The notes under the pieces were generated by a model, which was not told the DNA's origin, ran no database searches, and saw only the letters and a list, made by a program, of their open reading frames with translations. A DNA stretch of 64,000 nt from Phytoseiulus persimilis (Eukaryota > Arthropoda > Arachnida > Mesostigmata > Phytoseiidae). Each line of letters begins with the position of its first letter. Positions within the stretch are counted from its first letter, which is position 1. Of the stretch, positions 35,615-48,500 are shown one piece after another. The stretch covers positions 14,772,211-14,836,210 of the forward strand of contig CM075104.1 in NCBI GenBank assembly GCA_037576195.1. The letters are read 5' to 3'. Both the position numbers and the translations under genes were made by a program.

Positions 35615-37250
35615 ATTCTCTCAGGAAGAGTCAGTCAGGTAGAAACAATGGTAACCATTGCACAATCCAATCCATGCTCGTCCAGCAGATGGGTCGCATT
35701 ACTCGACGACGCGAGCGAGCGAGCGAAGGAAAGCTTGAGGTGAGTGTTCTCCACGGGAGCCTCCCTCCGCATGCCATGCCGCATGCCGAAGTTGCTATGC
35801 CTGAAGGCTCTCAAGCCAGCCGGGCTCGCTGCCGGTGCTTTCCTCGTATGGGCAGGATCGCAACAGGATCCCGACGAACGAGATCGAGTTCTCCCCGCTC
35901 GAGTCTCTAATGCAAATATCATTTTAAATTCACTAATAGGAATTGTGTACACAACGAAACAGCCGACCCACCATCACCACCGCCGCCGCCGCCACCACCG
36001 TTACTATCGGCGGCCCCTGTGCAAGCAACGAGACCAAAGTTTGCTCTCCTGGATCTCGTTCACTCTCCTCATTTCGTGTTTGCAATCCGTCCGCCGAGGT
36101 TTGCCTGTAATGCCCTTAATGGGCTGTGTTCAAAGACAGAAACAGCCACTTCCCTCAGCAAACTCATCGCAACGCCAATCCTACTCGTAGCACCTCGGAG
36201 TTCCTCGGGGAACTTATGTCGCGCATAAACTTAACCCCTCCCCGCAGGCTTGGGCCCGGAAACCCGATGCGCAGGAGCTATCGTTCGGAACCTTGATCTT
36301 GAATTCGATGCGAAAATTGTCGGTGTCAAACATATTGACCCCGCTCGGATACACCGCAGGCCGCCAGCCCACATGTGCACCCTGCGGAGTTTGGTTCCGC
36401 CGCTTTTGCGCAGGCTGGAGCCTATCTCGTTTGGTAAAGTTAGCACGTAGCTCTCGAATTCGGGGCCGAGGCGATTTCGCCGAACATTTTGCGCGCACCC
36501 TGAGCGGATGTCCGTTGCCCGCTCGACTCGATCCTCGGGCATGCTCGGTTTCTCTTTTCCCTCTCCGAGCCACTAGACTTTTATGAGAGTTTGCCCCGAG
36601 GAACAGAGCTGACATGAAGAGCCAAGAAGATGAGGGCAGACTGCAGCCAGTTACGGAGTCGGTTGTCAACTGAAGTGGAGCGAACCTCTCGAAGGGAAAA
36701 AAATGATAGGTTCAAACATTTTGAATCGACAGACGGAGGCGATAGCGACGCTGATCAGTCAGGAATGAGCCATGGGTAGATCCGTGGTGCTCGCGGATTT
36801 ATTTCGGCCGTATTCAAACAGCAACTGCACATCCAATGCTTCGTGGCACTTGACGGTTGGAGGGAGGACATGCACCGCAGTGTTTCAACGCTCCTGAAAC
36901 TCGACGAGTGAAACGATCGATGATCTGATTCGGGGAGAGCGTCGATTCGACCAATCCGCAACGCCGCCTCACGACTGATTTTCGAATAGTTTCCACCGAA
37001 CAAGTGTCGTCAACAAGAGCACGGGACTTCAGACCGAACTTCCAACTATCGACGACACGGTTCTGGCGCCGAATTTCAAATTTTAGCGTAATGGCGACGA
37101 CATTTTCTCGCCAAGAGGCAGAGCGAGCTGCTCGAGGTGGAAGATTCAGAGTTAGGGACAAGGGTTCTATTTCTGCCTCGGTCCAATCAGCTTGGCTGAG
37201 GTGTTTATTTTGACAGGCACCGTGAGGAACCAAACCAATCCTCCGCAGCA

Positions 37251-37268
37251 GCCGCCGCCGCCGCCGCC
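37251..37268. repeat. (GCC)6 microsatellite
   Basis: Perfect GCC trinucleotide run next to CGGACGGACG-type sequence. Confidence 0.75.
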
Positions 37269-40200
37269 AACGGACGGACGAGCGGACGGCGGCCGGTCGG
37301 TCGGCTGGTCGCCTATCTTTGGCAGAGGGCCTCCAGGGGTCCAAAGAATTCCTTCGAGGCCGATGAGGTGAGAAGCACGTAATTGGACGCGGCCAAATGT
37401 TTGACCAATTTACGCCTTGCTGACTCGAGAACTAACGAACGAAGGAAAGAACCTGTCTGCCTGTACGTTTCGATACGGCTTTCTCCCCGCTCGCGTTCTC
37501 GCTCCCTCGAGTCAATCCGCATAATTCGTTTTCTCTCTTCACGTCGAGCCCTGCCTCCAAAACAAAAGTGTTTGACTTTCACTCTCCTCCGCGTGCAATC
37601 CCGTTTCCCTTCGATGCAGCGGAGCCGATACTTCTCTCGTTTGGATCCAGACCGATTTCCCGTAGGGAAGATTTGATGTGAGATCAGAGAAATTTTTTCG
37701 CAGCTTCGAGAAGAAGTGGCCATTTTGATCCGAAGTGGGTTCGAGCGTTTCCGATACGCTTCGAGGCTCGATGTCCGAGAGCGTCCTCCTCGAGAATGAC
37801 TTCAAACTGAGAACAGAATGTTCACAGCAGAAACTGGCTCCCTCGTTTTGCTCGTATAAGTATGTGACTGCACGACGTGTTTTTCGTAGAACACGATTCT
37901 CACGATAGGAAGCTGAGATGTACGCAGGCATTCGGGCGAACGCGAGAGCAAGCAGGCTGTTGGCCAGCCAATAGCACCCATTGCCTCAGTGGGGGCGCTA
38001 TCACAGCACGCTTAATGGAATTCTTTCTGTTTCTTCCTTTCCCCGCTCGTCGTCATCGTCATGATCGTCGTTCATGTAGCTGTTGTTGATACGATCGTGA
38101 GGATGTTAATAAGAGAAAATCTAAGTCGTCAGAGCACCCCAGAGCGAAGTGAGCGAGCAACAAGTTTAGAACAAGGTGGTTCACGCCACTGCCGCCGCAA
38201 ATGCTTCGTCCGATATGATCTCGTACTTCGAATAAAGTCGGATTGGCTGCACGAGACTTCCCTTCAACGCGTTATTCGCTGTATCGAGAAACGCTCGGTT
38301 CCAGTTTCGGGCGTTTTTGGGAGAACCGTGACCGGTATCACCGGATTTCGATGGGAACCGCTGGGAACGGATGAACAAAGTTCGACAAGCACGGAGTAAC
38401 GAGCCGAAATGTGAAAGGAGAAACGAGAAAGAATTTTCATCATATTTTATGCGGCTCTGCTCTGGATACGCAGAAGCGAGTAACTCATTAGGCGGCTGTC
38501 GGGCCTTGCGCAAAAGCTAGCGTGTAAATTTTGGATTGCCAAAAGACAGAGAAAACCCACCGACGGATTGCGAGAGCGGGGGGAGACTAACTACAAGAAT
38601 ATATATATAAATATATTTGTGAGGAAGCGTGTCTGGTTGCACGGACAAATGTTTGCTCGTTCGTGGTCGGTACCGTTTCCTCCTTTCAAAAGAAATGAAG
38701 ACGCAGTGCAGTGCTATCATCGCCACCAGATCAGCCCAGAACCTACTTCAGACGCGAAAGCTCTTTGCCGTATGTGTCCGACGGCTCTTCGCACTTAGAA
38801 CGTCGGGCACGTGAGCGTCTCGTGTGAAAATCCGACAGAAGGTGTCGTTAATCCAAGTATTCCTCCGCGCGTCTCCAAACTTAGATTTGGACCGTCGCTC
38901 GAGTTCTTCCTGAACTAGATGCATCTCTATATGCTCATTCTTTTCGGAGACCTAACACACGGGTATGATTTGCCGTGCACAGATTGAATGTAGCTCGTTT
39001 CGCCGGTCGTGTCTATTTATCCAGAGGCGCCGTCGGTCGCACCCTCCTTTGAGAATAAATCCGCTCGGCCGTCCGTTTCACCGTTGCATCTCCCCGGCAA
39101 TTAGACACGTTCGCGCCTGGCACGTCTCCTATATCCACAATAACGACATCGCTAGAGCTACGGAAAGGTTCGTTTCCATTTTCAGAAGCGGGACTAAAAA
39201 CAGCTAGCACGAAGAGCCCGATATCGTGGAGAAGAACAGAAAAATGATGGGTCTACCGCAAGACTTCTTCACGCTGGCCGGATTGAGTTGACCTCAGGGA
39301 GACCTCATCAGGATGGAGATCATCCGATCCGGCTCGGTCAATAGGAGTTCTGCCCTGGAGTTCGCCTAACCATTTCGGGCGTTTGGCTCTGATAATGATC
39401 GGTGGAGCTCTTCGGCAATCGGATGGCACACCAAGGCCTATGTTACAAGAATGAAACTGCTCGTCACTTGCTCCTCGCGCTCCCGGGCGATGCAAGGGCG
39501 ACCCCATCGCCTGCATCACTACTTCTGCCGCCACCCACTTATCTCATCGTTACCCTACCCGAGCTCACGAATGTATCGACAAGAGCGACTGGCGTATAGA
39601 TGTACTTGTGATGGCAGGGAGGGAAAAAACAGAACAACGAGCGAATACTACTAACAGCTAAAGTAGGGATAATCCTTCCATCGCCTGCGCGCTCGCCGCC
39701 CGCCCGCCCGTTCGTCCGACCATCCGCCGGCCTGCTTCCCTAACGGAGTAACTTGACACCGAGCGAGAAACGAGCCAATACGAATCGCAATTACCATCAT
39801 CGTTGGCTCATAGCTTTCGTTCCTCTTGAAAAGAGAGTCCAGATACCACGAGCGGCTTCGACGACCACGGCGGTTGTCGAGCGGTTCAGTTTTAGCCGCG
39901 TTCGACACCATCGTCGACGTATCTATCACGATCGCGGCGTGACCTAAGGTTCAGTTTGGGCGAAGTGTAGTCGCCGTTCGTATCCTCAAGTGAAGCGACA
40001 GCGAGCGGATGCGGCAACCGAATCCCCGGTCGGTCGAGCCGACTCCGGCTTCAAATCTTGCACGCCAACGACTCTTTTTGCAAACCCTTCACGCGTTGCA
40101 ACCTAATTACAATCAAGTTCAGTAACGCTTTCGAAAATACACCCGTCTCAGGGAGTCCTAACGGTGAGGTGGAAGCAAGGGGTCGCGATTCGCTGCCATC

Positions 40201-43200
40201 GCTTCGCAAAATCATTGACGCTTCATAGAGCTTGCCAACGGCGAACCATCAGCAACCTTCTCTGTTTTGCCCAGACTTCAATCGACAACGTTGGGAGCAG
40301 CGGCCACGGCCAACGGTTCTCCAGCCCAGCGCACACGGATTTCCTAAGCGATCGTCACCGCACATCGAGGAGCGGTGGCAGTCTAGATATAATTATTAAT
40401 TTATTCGCCGACGAGACACTTGGAGCTGAGAGATTGCGCCTCCTCGGCAACGGGTCTTAAGGCCGCCGCTGCTTTCGAGAAGGCCGAAAGCGATCGTTCC
40501 GATTGCTTCGGGTGGCGGGCCGGCTGGTGTTCTCGCGCACAAAACCCATCTAGGCCGCAAGCGAGAATTTGAAACACGGTGTTCTTCTAGTTGAGTGATT
40601 CGAAAGCTCGGGACGGATCTGAGTGGGACTCCGTCCGCAGCACCCTCCGGCCGAGGATCTGTACAAATGCATTCAGCTGGAAGACCCCTCCGCCACACAT
40701 CTACACACCGTGGCTAGCTCGCTCGCAGGAACATTACGATTGTGTACTGAGTGAGTTCACCAGGCACCAGATAGGAAGGAAAGTATCCCGCGACTGAGCG
40801 CACTTTAAAAATCTATAGATTAACAGGACAGATGGCATTACAGCATTCATGCGTCCCACATCCGAGACAGACACGAGTTCTTCGCAACGAACAAATCGAA
40901 TGGAACGACGAATTCGGGAGGTTTCGACGACTCGACGACACCGTTACAAGCTTTGAACCTTCAGGCGTCTTCTTCAGGAGTCTCCTGTAGGAGCGCTTCC
41001 CGGTCTCTGCGATCCCGATTGGAATCGTTGCGATGACCACATCCCTGGAGAGTCGAACTCACTCGATACCGTCCACTGGATTTAGCGGCGATTCTTCGCA
41101 TCTCCAGAGTGTTCCTTGAAACACAACATAATGTGTGCCCGCTTTGCGACATCCGCCGTTGAGCTTCAGGAGCTCGTAACCTTGTTTTCCAGTCGTCTCC
41201 CTCCCTTTGCCTCTCTAAGCATAAGGCGTATGTTTCGCATAGCGACGTTACATCTCACTCGCTTTTCAGGCAAGAGCTTGGTGTGTGTGTCTCAACCGAA
41301 CTCGACCCTCCGGCCGAGGAGGAGGAGGCTGGACAGGTCTCTCGTCTCACTGTGTTCTGCACCGGTAGCAACAGCAGCGGTTGGGCCAGGCTCACGCGGC
41401 GACTTGACTCGGCTCTCCAGCTCCTCCACCTAAGCAAGTGTGAGTGCCCGAGCTCAGGAGAGGCGGTCCCGCATTGGTCCGAGCCGCTCGGCCAATCCGG
41501 CGTCAGGAGCAGAAACAGGCGGAGACTATCGACCAGGAGAACGGCAACCTCCTCTGTGGATGGCTTCTTGTTTCTGATATGCTGTCCTTTGGACGACGTT
41601 GTCGCGTCAACGAAACTCGACCGCCTGGTCGATCGCCCTGTCTACCCTGACACGTTTTGGAACCTGGGCGCCGTTCGTTTTGAGCGACTCCCGATTTTTG
41701 GGTTCCGACCCGAGGGGCAATGAGTTCATGGGGAAGAGTGGTGATGGCGGTTGTGCAACGTCACAGCGTCGCTCTATTCCCCGCTTGGGCCAAGACGTCT
41801 TCAACGAGGGAGGACATGTGCTCTATGCAAGATAGATCATCCAGGAGGTCATAGATGTTGCGAGGTACGCTCACCAGAAGCCTCTCAAGACGCGCGAGGA
41901 GCAAAAAAGTTGAGCCAATCTCCCGAGACGCCCCGACCAATAGTGTGCCTTTGGCTCTGCTTCCGCAGGGGTTCGCAGTAGGCGCACTTGCAGCTGCGGC
42001 GGCTCACTTCATATGGAAGCGGTAGATGATGGTGTTTCTATGAGCACCCATAGCTAACCAGTCGAATCGAGGATGGAGTTCAAAGGTAGTCTCGTCACGT
42101 CGGCCATTCGCGGATGGAGTGGAGAGCTTGGTTAAGGAGGCTCCAGCCAACGGACAGATGCTCGCTCACTCAGTGCTTGCAGTCAAACACACGTTGGGAG
42201 ACAGGGAGAGGATCCGCTTCTCCGACAACTATAAGAACGCTCGGAGTGTTCAATGAGCACGAAGACACACTCCGGGCGTCGTTGTGCACTCTCATGATCG
42301 CCGATGGGCAAATAGATCATTAATAGAGAGGAATAAAAATCGCGAAAGACGAGATACGAGGGAACGAGCTAAAAGCATTTTTATCCCTCCCCCTCCTCCT
42401 TCCCGGGCTGTGACAACTGTCTATTGCCTGTGTCTATGTCTGGCAATCGATGTCGATTCGGTGTAATAGATGATGCCAGCGTACACATTCTTGATTGATA
42501 CTGATCCGGTCAGTCTTACTGTATGTGCCGCGCAGCTGAAGAGATGTAAATACTCCATGGAAGACATTCACTGAAGGGGATTCTAAGCCGTCATTACGAT
42601 GAATACATCCTTCGAAAGAAGCCTTCAGGGCCTGTCGGCAGCATCGACTCCAATGTCGAGTCTGAATGCACGCACCTCTACATAAACAGACAGTTTATTA
42701 CGCTCGAAGATCGGCAACAATGGGAGTACGAACCAGCACGCGAGCTGTTCCCGCGCGGAACAGACTGAGTAGAGGACTGCAAGGTGACGACGAGATGATC
42801 GGAGACAGGACGTGTACGATACATCACGTGTATGATGTGCAGAAACTTCATTTTCTTCGCCTGCCCCAGTCGCCGGATGTAACCGTTAGTGGTGCCGGAT
42901 CTAACCGGTAGTGAGAACCTACTTTGGAAATACCGTCACGAAGCGAATACCCGACCCCAGAAAGCCAGTACAGCACAGAGTTGCCAACGAAAGTCGAGTG
43001 AAAGCTAAGGCTTGGTCAGGCGTCGGAAGAATGGACAACCGGGTCTGTTTGGGGAAAACGTCGCCCAGAGACGTAGGATAAATTTCGAATGCCTCCAGAC
43101 TTGAAAGGCGACAGAGTTGTGCTTCGTAGGCCTTCGAAGTGCAGTTGACGGCCGATTTGCCTCATCCCCGAAGACGATAGTCCCATTGAACTCAGGGAGA

Positions 43201-45538
43201 GATTCTGTCGAGTTCGAGGATGGGACAAATGGCTCCGCGAGTGGAATCTCTTCCCCGCAGAAATTAGCAGCTCCCACTGAGGTCGTTCAAGAGTTGCCAA
43301 TGTAGAGAATTGAGGATTTCGCGCCTCATCACCTCTCCCGGAATCGTCGGAAACCGGGAAGCTATGGAGGTTCTCTGGAAGCACGATACGGGAGAACACC
43401 GTTGGTTGGTCAGAAACGCCGCTCTCAACCGCCCTCATTTTCGACTCTGTAGTCGTCCGCGGGATCATTTATCTCACCTTTGTTTCGATCGGTTTCCTTT
43501 CCGTCGCCAACTTTCCTCTCTAGGGGAGATCTGCCTGCATTTCCGTTGATACCTTGGGTAAACGGTTTTCGTCCAAATGGAGACGACGAAATGCGTTTTG
43601 TCGCTTTCAGAAGCCGCACCTCTCATCGTTAGCAGCACAGAAGAGCCGCGACCAGAAAGGAAGCGAATAGGAACGCTTGTCCATAGCTCGATGAGACCGG
43701 TCGTTGTCTTCACAATGCCGTCGCGGGCAATCTGAGCGTCTATGAAATATTGAACTCAGTCGCGCACCGCATTGTAATGGAATGACGAACGTTCCAAGAT
43801 ACCTCTCCGGAGTTTCGCATCAATTCTCAACCGGAGGGGTGCGCGGACGGAAAAAAGCAAATTCAGAGTCAGGAGGAAGACAGGAGAGATTCATTGCACT
43901 GAACGAGTTTCCACATCAGAGCCGGTGATCGAGCGGGCTCGGTTCATAATCGATTGTGGACGATGCTCACACTCTCCATGGTGCCCAACGGAAGATGATT
44001 CGCCGACCACGAAACCACGAATATTGAAATAACCGCAGAGCGATCGAAGAGCGGCATCAGCAAATCCCTAAATCCTCTTGCCGTGATGTATCGGCGCAAC
44101 ATACAGCCCGAAATATCCGAACCCGTCGTGCGCTTTCCGCCGCGCGAAGGGAGGGAGAGAAGCGCGGATCCCGGAGACGTCGAGGAAAACGCAGTCCGCG
44201 ACATTTTCTGGACCAGGACCTTGTTGACGAGTGCATCTCGTGATCTGCATGCGAGCCCACAGCAGGCGGAGCGTTCGGTTTCGTAAGAGCTCGGAGATTC
44301 AGACGGTCGATGTCGCAACAGGAGTTACCGGCTGTGCCTCAGGCTTTTAGCTTACTCAATATATCGCAACTTATTTATGCCGATTGCATCTCTCGTCGAA
44401 TTCAGAGCATCCCTGATGCAAATTTACCGACTCGAATCCTGGCCGCAAACATTCGGATCGGATTAGAACTCCACAGATTCGACCCACGAGCCCCGAAAGC
44501 CCAAACATGATCGACCCCCAACGGGGTTTTCGATGCCTTGTTGCGAATTCAGAGCTCCCCCGTGGCCGATCGCGGGCGTCGCAGGGGGCGGGCTCGAGCC
44601 TACCGAGGATGGCAAACGGTTTCAGGCGTTTTGGACCGCGGCGCTCCACTTGTCTCCAAAACGGTTCGGCCCGCTTTGATTCCTCGGATCGCGGGCCAGT
44701 CGAAGTGCTCAAGAGGGGCGATGATGAACTGACTCGAGGTTAATTTTATGCGTAATTTAGAACAGTGAACTCGTTCCCCGACCCGCGTCTCCCGTTTCGG
44801 AACGTGGGCGGGGGAACCGACTCAGCAAGGGACAGGACTTTGAACACTCTGCAGAGCGGGTCCGACGCAGGCAGGGACTCGAACCACCCTTGACTCGTTT
44901 GTTCGCCAGCACGCCCTCCTTCCAGTTTCCCCGTCGTTGTCCTTCTTTCCCGCCCGCCCGCCCGCTTGCTCCCTCGCTGCTGAGAGTAGTATCTCGGTGC
45001 TAATTAAGAGACCCTGCTTTATCATGAGCCTCTGTGACTGCTGCTGCTACCCATCTTCGTCGTTGCTGTCGTCACTCCCCTCGAGCTCGCCCGCTTGCCT
45101 GCACTCAGGAAAAGCCAGTGAAGTAGATTATTCGGCTTCGTTTCAGCAAAGCGCCGCTGATCTAATTGCACGAGTGGCGTCAGCCTTGCATTCCTCCTTT
45201 CGCGACGCATTTTGCCAGTGAGCCGGGCTGGCCTCCATCGCGCACCGAAACCTCTCACCCGTGAGGGTATTTTCCAACGCTCTCGAATGCTTCGTCGTCG
45301 TAGCTCCCAAGTCGAGCTCCAATTAGTCGATGATTCGTGGATGAACGCAAAAAACTCCGAGCAACCGATTCGAGCTGCAGCGAGCGACTGCTGTGAGTTC
45401 CGTAAAGCTTGTGCAGGCTCATTGTAAATTCCCGTTCATCACTCAACCAGCGGTCACTGCGGCTGACAGCGGAGGAGCGAGCAAGTTCGCCAGGTGGACG
45501 AATGGAACGACGATCGTATAGACAAGTCAGTGAGGGCT

Positions 45539-45552
45539 CACACACACACACA
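45539..45552. repeat. (CA)7 microsatellite
   Basis: Perfect CA dinucleotide run followed by TACTCACTCGCTGGCTCGCT, a tetranucleotide-like stretch. Confidence 0.75.
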
Positions 45553-48500
45553 TACTCACTCGCTGGCTCGCTCTCTCAAACAGACACACAAAGAACTCAT
45601 AAATTTGCGAGGACATGAAGTTCGCCAAACGAATGAAGGAGCTGCTGCTCCGAGCCACGATTTAATAAATTTATTCAGAATCCCGTTTTTTCGTTCGCAC
45701 AGACTGTGCTCGCCTCCACGTCGGTCCGTTTTTTCGGATTCTTCCACCGTGCGTCGCAGCGAGCTCCCGGGGCGAAGTCGACAAAATGCCGAACGACTGT
45801 CCGCTCGCCCGGATCCATACCACCTTCGTTCCTCGTCGCGATCATACACGAATCACGAAACCAGGATGAACCACGATTGCAGTTCGACCGACGGGCGGAG
45901 GGAGCCAGAAGGAAAACCGATCCGAGCAGGGGAGAGATATCGCTCCCAACGGAAAATGAGCTGGGGATTTGCTTCGACCGTGAAAACCGCGCTTCAGGAT
46001 GCACCTTCTCCTGTCCCCGGACATTCCCGAAAATGGAGCTATTGACATCCACGAGCAGTCTACGAGAAAGAACCGATACTGCTTTTGAGGCGCTGTGCTG
46101 TCCCAGTAGTTACTGCCTGCCCTCGTCGACGTCGCGTCTTGGTGTTCTTCGGACGCTACGCGCGATTGATGTCGTCGTGATGTTCGTAACAAATATTGTA
46201 ACATCCGAAATCGCCGCTGCGAAATCACGGCTTGTTTCCGGATTTTTCTTCGGTTTGCTCTGGACAGACAGTTGGGGAGGCTCTTCGTTGGCTGACCAGC
46301 TCGCTCGCGCGGTTGTTGAAATCACGAATTTCGTGGATCTGTTGTTGGAGAAGTGACCGCGTGGAATTCAGACAGAGCTGCAACAGGGCCGAAAACGCCG
46401 GCCTCAGCAGCGGTACGAGCAGTAGTCTTCCATGATCGTGCATACGCTCCCCATATCCAAGCTCTTCGATACAGCTCGACACTCATCCTTTCGAGCTGAG
46501 TCCATTGGAACCATTCCTCGACCATCGAACCGGAGCGATTTCACAAAAACCGAGCGTAGAAAAAAACGGAGAATTATTCCTCGCGGTTTTCCGCCGAGTC
46601 TGAAGTACAGCCCGTATCTTACAGAAGAGGGTAAAAAAGTGAAAAGAGAAACTCCTGCGATTTGCCACAAGGCCTGAAAGTAAGAAAAAAAAACGAGAAG
46701 AAGAGGTGCCCCTCTTTTTCCGCGTGGGCAGTCAGCGCAACGTTCCCTTCGAACAGCGTCAACGTCGACGACACGTTAACTGAAGCTGGCGGATTCGACT
46801 CCCCTCCTGATGCTCTTGGTCACTCCGACCGGCTAACCGAGCGGACGATCGGGCGGCGAGCAAACACAACCCCCCGAATGAAGATGACGGTTCCGACTAC
46901 CAATTGGAAACTCAGTCGAATGGAGTCGGTATCGATGCGGGCATCGAAGCTGCCCGCGTCAGAGCGCCGTGGAGCAAACCGGGCGACTGGTGTGAGTAAT
47001 TTCTAGATGCGCCCGGGGCCGCGTAAGTTCGACCGAGGAATCGGAAAATTTCCCATTGTTGAAGCGAGAACATAGGAGTTCCCGCAGACACTCAACAAGG
47101 TGAGGCAGAAGCGCCGAGCCCGTCTGCAGCTGAAAATTTAATCAAAGCCGACCAGATACTGCGAAAAGCGGGACCGACTGGCGCTGCCATAGCACGCCTT
47201 CTTCGCATCCCAACAAGCAAATACCGCCAAGTGTTGATGATCGAAGCGACGGCTCTTAGGCTTTGCTGCTGCCAACGAGCTTCGGTTTGCTTCCGTTAGA
47301 CGCTGGCTCTCAGCCGTCTGCCCGTGTTTCGTCTGTCTGTGTGCTGCCCGGTCAGTTCAGAAGCCGGAGAGAAAACGGGCTGCTCGGCTGACGGTCGGGC
47401 AGCACACCCGTTAGACGTTAGCCCGGTCATCTTCCTCGTTGAGGCGCTTCATCGCCAAACAGTTCGTTGCTAAAATCATTACGAACGACTGCAACGGGGG
47501 AAACCGACTTGAAGAGCAACCAAAGCGATGTCGAAGAGAAAAACTGAAATATGAGGAGGGGAGGACTCAAGCACGCACCCTACGAACGCAGTCAGGCACC
47601 CAGCGAATCCGCGGGGCAAAGCCGACAAGAGGTATTTCGGGACGCCTTCCCAACACAGCCCAGCTGAACGCATCGATAGTTTTCGGGAGACGCTCTTTAA
47701 AACGCGCTTAATGAACGAACACAGTCGGGTAATGACATTGATCCGAGCGAATATCGACTGTTTCAGGCGGTTTGTCCGCTTCCGGCCACCCAGTGAGCCG
47801 TTGGCAAAGGGTTCAAACTAACGGGGCTCTCATCGGGTGATATCTCATCTTCTCGCCACGAGCCGTTGCTGAAAACTCGTGAATCAGACAGCTCGTTTTG
47901 AAATGGAATCGAATGAGGCAAAAGCGCCACCGATTACATCCAACAGAGAAAAATGAAAACGAAGTGGCGCAGGACGACGGACTGTCATCAGCTCTGAGCC
48001 TGTTGACGAACGACGGATAAAGTCGGCTTCACTCACCTGAAAGCAAGGAAAAAAGACATCAGGTTATTGACGTCGTTCTTTTTCTCGCGGGCTCGCATAT
48101 ATTTTTTAGCAAGACAGCGCAGCGATCTTCACAGGGCGACGGATCAGGATTTCGATAAAAAGTCAGTCGCCTCCTTCCTCAAACGACACGGAGTGCGACG
48201 GCGCCGTTGAACGAGCGAACAGAAACTTAAAATTTTTAGTATCTTGTTCCCAGTTAACGAAACGTCGACAAAAAAAGGACATAAAATCCTCCCAGTAACG
48301 GGAATAAATACCTCTGTACAAGGTTCGGGAGGTCGTCTGGCGTCGCTTTATCATGACCGCAGCGTGCAGAGTGAGCTTCTGCTTCCTGCTTCAGCTCAGT
48401 TCCGCATTTTTTTCTCCAGAATCCTATTTTCCGCCGCACTCGGAGCGGGGCTACAGCTCAGGACCAATAGAGTTCCCGTGAAAGCGACACGAGTCAGTAT